DNA from: Erythroxylum novogranatense
Taxonomy: Eukaryota > Streptophyta > Magnoliopsida > Malpighiales > Erythroxylaceae
DNA: 64,000 nt
Reading direction: 5' to 3'
Assembly: GCA_029891385.1 (NCBI GenBank)
Contig: CM057228.1
Span: 20,484,309-20,548,308 of the forward strand
Within the stretch, counting starts at the first letter, position 1; the number at the start of each line of letters is the position of its first letter. A program made the translations under genes and the position numbers. This document shows positions 58,526-64,000 of the stretch, piece after piece. The notes beneath the pieces are model-generated. The model worked only from the letters and a program-made list of their open reading frames with translations, had not been told where the DNA came from and searched no databases.

Positions 58526-58527
58526 CT

Positions 58528-60840
58528 TGAAATAACCTTTTTGTCCGATTGTCGCCTTGGGGTTACTTCAAAAATTTAACCAAGGATTGCGTATAGCGTA
58601 ACCTCGGGTCGTTCTCTTGAGGAACCAAAAATGAAATTAATTTTCCAAGTAACTAAATGCAATGCAAACAAAATTATAAAATGGGGTTGATTTGAAAAAT
58701 TACTGCTAAAATTTGCAACGAATGAAAATAAACGCAAAGGACTTATTTTTGGTATTTTTAAAAAATGAAATGAGAAATTTGAAATGACAACGAGTGAATT
58801 AAATAAGAAAACAACATAAGTAATTAACAATGATAAACGCAATCCTTCAGTTCAATAACGCAGGCAATCATCACTAAAAAATATATGGGAGTTAAAACAA
58901 TTAAACTAGGAATTAAAATCGAACTTTAATCTAACAACCGAGCCACCTCGAATTGTTACAAAAATATTTTCCAAAAATCCCAATTTACTAACTGCCACCA
59001 GACTAGTAAAATAGAACTAAGGATACTAACACCAATGCTCGACTGTTACGCAATTTTTAGGAGACATAATTAATGCCAGCAACAGATAAAATGTTCCAAA
59101 TAATTCAAGCCACCTTGAATAATTACCAATTTCGCTAAAATCTCAATACAAAGTTTTGACCCAAAACAAAGTAATGAAATTAAATCTGAAATCAACACAA
59201 TATCAATCGCCAAACAATAATTCAGTCACAAAACACAACTCCAAATAATTAAATAGTAAAATCTATGAATTACTAATTAATTAAATGGACAGAATAAAAA
59301 TGTAGTTTTAACTCCCCTATAAAAACTCCAAGCTCCTGCCTTTGTCATTGAACCGAAGGATTAGGATAAATTAGCTAAGAAAATTCATTGAAGCTACTAC
59401 CGACGTTGAGATTCGGTGGTCAACCATAAAGTTGAGAATAAAGGTTTTGGATCCTGCAAGCTCTAGCTCTCCCACATAACGCACACAATGCACAGACCAG
59501 CTCTCTCCTCCAAGACGCAACACCACACTCCTCACACACTCCTTAAATTTTCTTCGTATATATATTTTTTTTTAGTCACTCACGCACACCACATGCACAA
59601 CGCACATCACACCAGCTGGTTGCACTTTCTCCTCTTCACATCTACTGCAGTCTAAGCTACTCCCAAACGTCCAGCTTCAGCTTTTCTCTTCTGATTTTTC
59701 TAGCCTACACGCACACCAAGCTTCACATTCAACAAGCCACTCAACTCTTAACCAGCTGCCTCTCACTCAACACCAAAAACGTTGCTCACAAGCCAACTTC
59801 AAGATATTTTATTCTACCACCCAGCCAAGCACGCAGAGTCCTTTTTTTTATTTTCATGCCCACAGCTATTGTTTTTCTTCTCCTAAATGCACAAACCAAA
59901 CACGTCTCCTTCTCCCCGCTAGCCCACGCCCAGCTCCTCACTTGCACCGCCTCTTGTTTATTGTGTGATCTCTAAGCCAATACCACGCAACTCACTGTCA
60001 ACAACGCCTCACACAAACCTCCAGACCATGCAAAAGCTCCTTCAAAGCTAGTTGCCCTTATTGTTTCTCCAAGCTAGCCACGTTGTCTCCTTGTACAACA
60101 CACCATACATCCACGCAGAAACATAGCAGTTGCCTCAATCAACTTCCAAGCTCCTCTCCTAATTCATGATGTGTACCAACACACACCATACAACACACAC
60201 GTTTTTCTCCTCACGCTCAACATAGCCAGCTACTCCCGAAGCCACGGTACACAATCCTCCAACGCAACAAAGCCAGCTCCTCCACTTAAGGCAGCACAAG
60301 CTCACGTTATTTTCTTCTTTTTCCACTAGCAAATCAGCCAAGCAACAACAACGCCAGCTCCCTTCACTTTACACTCACCCAACGTTAGCTTCTTCACTTG
60401 GCCAACACCATGCACTTCACAACTCACTCACGGACAACACACTATACACAACCAAAAACAGCACAAAGCACACACTCACACAAAACAAGTTACTCACACA
60501 CCCAGCACAAACACACACAGCAGCACTCTCACACATACCACACAAACAGCTCTTCACACACGCACAACACAAGCACACAACTCCCAAAAAAAACTTTAAC
60601 TCCTTCAACACACTTCACTCTCACAGCTACCTTCTCTCCACGTTAAACTCAAGCAGCAGCTCTTCTTTTATTTTTTTCAGCACACTATGCCCTCCTTGGT
60701 TCTTCGTATATATATATATATATTTAGCCACTCACGCAGCCTCACTCTAAACCACAAACACCTAAGACAATAAACACTCAAGTTACACCACTTGCTCACA
60801 CAACAACAGACACATTTCCAGCCCTCCATAATACATGTCA
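58528..60840 (-). repeat. Y 5' LTR, partial
   Basis: Matches 14096 to about 16405 with scattered point differences, then is cut by the SIRE-type copia. The last host bases TGTCA (60836-60840) correspond to CGCCA in the other LTR. The remainder lies outside the window. Confidence 0.88.
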
Positions 60841-61818
60841 TGTTAAGTCCAAATGACTTTACTTAGATATGATTTTGATGTATAACAAAGAGAATCAATA
60901 AAAAGAAGAAGTCATACAGAAGAAATCAGACATACAGACGAAGTGAGATATACAAACGAAGTCAGACAAACAGACGAAGTCACACAGACGAAAGAACACA
61001 GACGAACAAATGCAAACACAGACGCAGACGCTAAATAAAGCAGACGCAAATAGAAAAGCAGACGCAGACGCAGAAACACAAACGATAAAAATAAAGACGG
61101 AGAAAAACAGATGCGGAATTCGAAAAGAAGACGAAGGAGTCAGTTCGAGTTAGTTACAGAACTCAACTGATTAATCGTTTCTTTAAAAATTCAATAAACA
61201 AGAATCAAGAAGCAGTTGGAGACGAAGGCTATAAATACAAGTCGAAGTCGAAGATTGCAAAGTTAGCAAAAAAGTTGAAAGTCGAGTTGAAAAGTTGAAT
61301 AATTAAGAAGTTAGCAGATTTACATCTATGTCATCGTAAAAGCATTCTGTTCAATTTAGCTGAGAGCTATCTAACTGTAACAAGTGTTCAAACACTTATC
61401 TGAGAGAAAGTAGTGCAGATAGCCTGCAGAGGCTAAGTGTGAAAGAATACTGATTGTAGAGATCTGAAGAGGCTCGCAAAGAATACTTGTAACGTTGAAA
61501 GAGATAGTGGAAATCTCAGAAAGAACTCTGAGGACTGGACGTAGCCCACGGTTTGGGGTGAACCAGGATAAATCGCTATGTCAACTACTCTCACTCTATC
61601 TCTATTTTAGATTCAAGTTTTATCAGTACTTAATCAGTAAAAAAAGTTTTCAAAAGTTTTGATTAATTAGAATCTATCTGAAGTTCTGTAAAGAATTTTA
61701 TTTCTAAAAAACAGTTTTGAAAGCTTTTTTTCAAAAAGGGGAATACACAATTCAACCCCCCCTTCTCGTGCATTCTATATCATTTTTTAAGTATTGTATT
61801 AACGTGTGATTCACTTCA
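60841..61818 (+). repeat. SIRE-type 5' LTR
   Basis: The start is set by comparison with the uninterrupted Y LTR (a start at 60836 is the alternative). The end is set 2 bp before the primer site at TTCA. TATA-like CTATAAATAC lies at 61230-61239. Confidence 0.7.
60930..61130 (+). repeat. CAGACG motif array
   Basis: At least nine CAGACG copies, plus CAAACG and AAGACG variants, often as ACAGACGAAGTCA. It lies about 100 bp upstream of the TATA box in U3. Confidence 0.85.
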
Positions 61819-61820
61819 AC

Positions 61821-61832
61821 TGGTATCAGAGC
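61821..61832 (+). other. Primer-binding site, SIRE-type
   Basis: TGGTATCAGAGC, complementary to initiator tRNA-Met. Confidence 0.93.
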
Positions 61833-61875
61833 CTGGTATCCAAGGATCACTTTAGCAAAGTGTGGATCAAAGATA

Positions 61876-62466
61876 ATGGCGGAATCACATGTATACATCG
61901 CAGAAGGAGCCTCAGTCACTAGACCTCCAGCATTCAACGGAGGGGATTATCATTACTGGAAAGATAGGATGCGGCTATTCATAGAATCTACTCATGTCGA
62001 CCTTTGGGACGTAATAGAGAACGGACCTTATACACCAGTAGATGAAGATGGAAATTTCATTCCAAGAGTCAGATGGACAGCTGACCAAAAGGCGAGAATA
62101 CAACTGAACTCAAAGGCGAAGTTTTTCTTGACGTGTGCCTTAAGCAGGAGCGAGTATGACAAAGTCCACGGATGTGATACCACGAAGGAGATATGGGACA
62201 CATTGTCTATCGCTCATGAAGGCACAAGCCAAGTTAAAGAATCTAAGATAAGTATTCTTGTGCACCAGTATGAACTTTTCAGGATGAAAGATGAAGAATC
62301 TATTGATCAAATGTTTGGAAGATTTCAAACAATTGTCAATGGATTGAAAGCTCTTGGAAGAACATACAACAATCAAGACCATGTTCGAAAGATCTTAAGA
62401 AGTCTTCCAAAGAGGTGGAGACCTAAAGTTCTATCAAGTGCAAGAAGCCAAAATTTGGCGTGCTAA
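61876..62466 (+). pseudogene. SIRE-type gag, N-terminal part
   Basis: 196 codons beginning with an ATG 43 bp after the primer site. UBN2-type copia gag: PPAFNGGDYHYWKDRM near residue 15, LWDVIENGPY, TKEIWDTLSIAHEGTSQVKE and KILRSLPKRW. It forms the capsid. A frameshift near 62460 moves the reading frame, so the nucleocapsid part is separated. Confidence 0.9.
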
Positions 62467-62918
62467 AACTTGACAAGTTGCTTGGATCTTTGAAGATTCA
62501 TGAAGTTGAACTCGATGCTGAAGACAAGCCCAAACGGGACAAGTCGATAGTGCTGAAGGCCGGACATAAGAATCACAAGACTCAAAGACGGAGGAAATCA
62601 TCAAAAGCGTTAAAGATTGAAGAATCAAGGATGGCGACTCCACCAATCGAACCGAGTCAAGTGATGAAGATGACGAATTATCTTTATCTCCAAAAGATAA
62701 AGGCGATGTGGAAGAAGAAGTCAAAGGAATCGGACTTTCAAAAGAATGGCAAAGATGAAGCCAAACCGGAGAAGTCATCTATCATTTGCTACGAGTGCAA
62801 TCACCGACACTATAAGTCCGAATGTCCTACTCTAAAGAAGAAACCAAAGAAGAGTAGAAGGCAAGAAAAGTATGATGATGGCGTGGGAGGACCTAGATTC
62901 ATCGAGAATCAGACATGA
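62460..62918 (+). pseudogene. SIRE-type gag, zinc-knuckle part
   Basis: 152 codons, Lys/Glu-rich, with CYECNHRHYKSEC, a zinc knuckle that has lost one residue between the second Cys and His (X3 instead of the normal X4). The frame overlaps the next fragment at 62915. Confidence 0.8.
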
Positions 62919-63510
62919 GGTTCGAGTCATCTGAACATGCAAACATCTGCCTAGTAGCTGAGGAAGATAGTGATGAGGAGGTAAAATCTGACTACGATAA
63001 TTTGCCTGATGCCTACTCAGAATTGTTAGAAGATTCTCATGCTATTCAGAAACAGTACAAACTGTTAAAGAAAAAGTATGCAAAAAATATTAGACATACT
63101 GAAGTAATAGAGAGAGAAAATGTCTGTCTAAAGAAGCAATTAGAGGAGAAAAATAAAGTCATAGACAGATCATAAGAGATTAATCAGCTTAAACTAAGAA
63201 TTAAGAATCTGTCAACTGATTTAGCTACCTTCATAGAGAGCACTAAGAAAATGAATGAGATGCTTGGAAAATGTAGACATCCGAGTGATAAAACCGGATT
63301 AGGGTTTACAGGTAACAAGACTCAGTCTCATAAATAACCTTTCGTACAAAAGAGAAGCCATAATAAATCTCGTTTTAATCAACATTTTAATTATATGCAT
63401 CAAAGAACTCATCATATGCATACTACTAACAATAAAGGACCCAAGAAAATTTGGGTACCAAAAAATAAAATAGTTTCTCCTGCAGATATCCTTCCTTGGA
63501 AAATACGACA
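62915..63510 (+). pseudogene. SIRE-type gag C-terminus
   Basis: An acidic then coiled-coil-like segment (CLKKQLEEKNKVIDRS) followed, after TAA codons near 63173 and 63335, by the clade's GPKKIWVPKN motif. It precedes the protease. Confidence 0.75.
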
Positions 63511-64000
63511 AGCACCATTGGTATTTAGACAGTGGATGCTCGCGACATATGACGGGAAAAAGGTCTATGTTCCTAGACTTTCAGTATAAGAAGGGAGGAT
63601 CGATAACTTTCGGAGACAACCAGTAGGGCAAGATTATTGGAATCGGTAAAATAGGTAAAGATTCCTTTGCATGCATAAATAATGTACTGCTTGTTGATGG
63701 TCTGAAGCATAACTTGATTAGCATCAGTCAATTGTGTGATTCTGGTTTCACAGTCACATTCAATCAAAATCTTTGCGAAGTCAGGAACAAAGATGGATCT
63801 ATACTTTTCTCTGCCAAGAGAAGAAACAATCTTTACAAAATTGATTTAGAAGATTTTCAAAGCCAAAATATTTCATGTTTTCTATCTTCCAAAGAAGAAA
63901 GACTAATCTGGCATAAAAAGCTAGGTCATGTCTCTTTTAAACATATTTCAAATTTGGCAAAGCATGATTTGGTAAGAGGATTGCCAAAAATAAGTTTTGA
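63511..64000 (+). pseudogene. SIRE-type protease and GAG-pre-integrase
   Basis: In the frame shifted relative to upstream gag, the protease active site WYLDSGCSRHMTG is followed by GSITFGDN, an in-frame TAG near 63630, then [26 protein letters not shown] and the GAG-pre-integrase motif WHKKLGHVSFKHISNLAKHDLVRGLP. The integrase, RT and RNase H would follow beyond the window. Confidence 0.88.

Larger units (their letters stand above)
14096..64000 (-). mobile_element. Element Y: Athila-like Ty3 retrotransposon
   Basis: A minus-strand element. Its 3' LTR is at 14096-21547, its internal region at 21548-58527, and its 5' LTR runs from 58528 to the SIRE insertion at 60841. The rest lies past the window. 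The two LTRs match closely from their outer TGAAATAA start. The tRNA-Asp-type primer site, the gag-protease-RT-RNase H-integrase order and the RT style fit the Athila clade. It carries five insertions: B, X (with T, K and G2 nested inside), W and SIRE. The left target duplication candidate is ACGAG (14091-14095). Confidence 0.88.
60841..64000 (+). mobile_element. SIRE/Maximus-type copia, 5' part
   Basis: Starts TGTTAAGTCC in the Y 5' LTR. The LTR is followed by an iMet primer site, gag, and the start of pol, which runs off the window. Gag and GAG-pre-integrase motifs fit the SIRE/Maximus group. Stops and frameshifts show this copy is inactive. Confidence 0.88.

Overview
This window looks like repeat-dense nuclear heterochromatin from an angiosperm, probably a eudicot. 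The evidence is plant-type Ty3/gypsy and Ty1/copia retrotransposon proteins, a FAR1/FHY3-like MULE protein, tRNA-Asp and tRNA-iMet primer sites, and low GC with long TAA/TTA microsatellites. I found no intact cellular gene. The only gene that is not from an LTR retroelement is a broken FAR1-like transposase-derived sequence at 3064-4987.

Layout. 1-3063 is the 3' part of a giant LTR (family G) that cuts the end of the FAR1-like pseudogene. 4988-10629 is a TAA/TTA microsatellite field with a long palindrome and three GC-rich repeat cores. 10630-12734 is a solo LTR (family S, target duplication AATGG). 12740-14095 is a decayed Tat-like LTR/leader/gag fragment (Z). From 14096 to beyond the right edge runs an Athila-like element (Y, minus strand). 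Y holds solo LTRs of family B (17235-21475, ATAAA) and family W (56183-58121, CTTTC), and a SIRE/Maximus-type copia in its right LTR (60841 to the end). A second Athila-like element (X, 23815-50979, CACAT/CACGT) sits inside Y's integrase. A Tekay-like chromovirus derivative without coding capacity (T, 31451-50227, ATCAT) sits inside X's 5' LTR. T's LTRs were in turn hit by a copia deletion derivative (K, 32266-36829, GGTTT) and by a solo family-G LTR (43222-47768, GCTAG). The order of insertion is Z, then Y, then X, then T, then K and G2, and paired or empty-site copies inside the window confirm most junctions.

The most interesting signal is not a protein. Four long LTR families (G, S, B, T), in six copies, share one ordered architecture on the sense strand: a cluster of CG-rich short palindromes, a splice-donor-like GTGAGT or GTGGGT, an array of short hairpins, a stem-loop of 5-bp stems followed directly by CACCC, and a pyrimidine-AG acceptor. 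The hairpin stems change sequence between families, and once between the two LTRs of a single element, while pairing is kept. This points to a selected RNA or DNA structure, possibly inside an intron carried by the LTR. The sense strand around it is strikingly poor in C. Unrelated copia LTRs in the window carry their own short motif arrays (AAGTCGACTT and CAGACG).

All protein-coding remnants are retroelement gag, protease, reverse transcriptase, RNase H and integrase. They carry stops and frameshifts, several of which look like C-to-T decay, so no autonomous element is present in intact form within the window.
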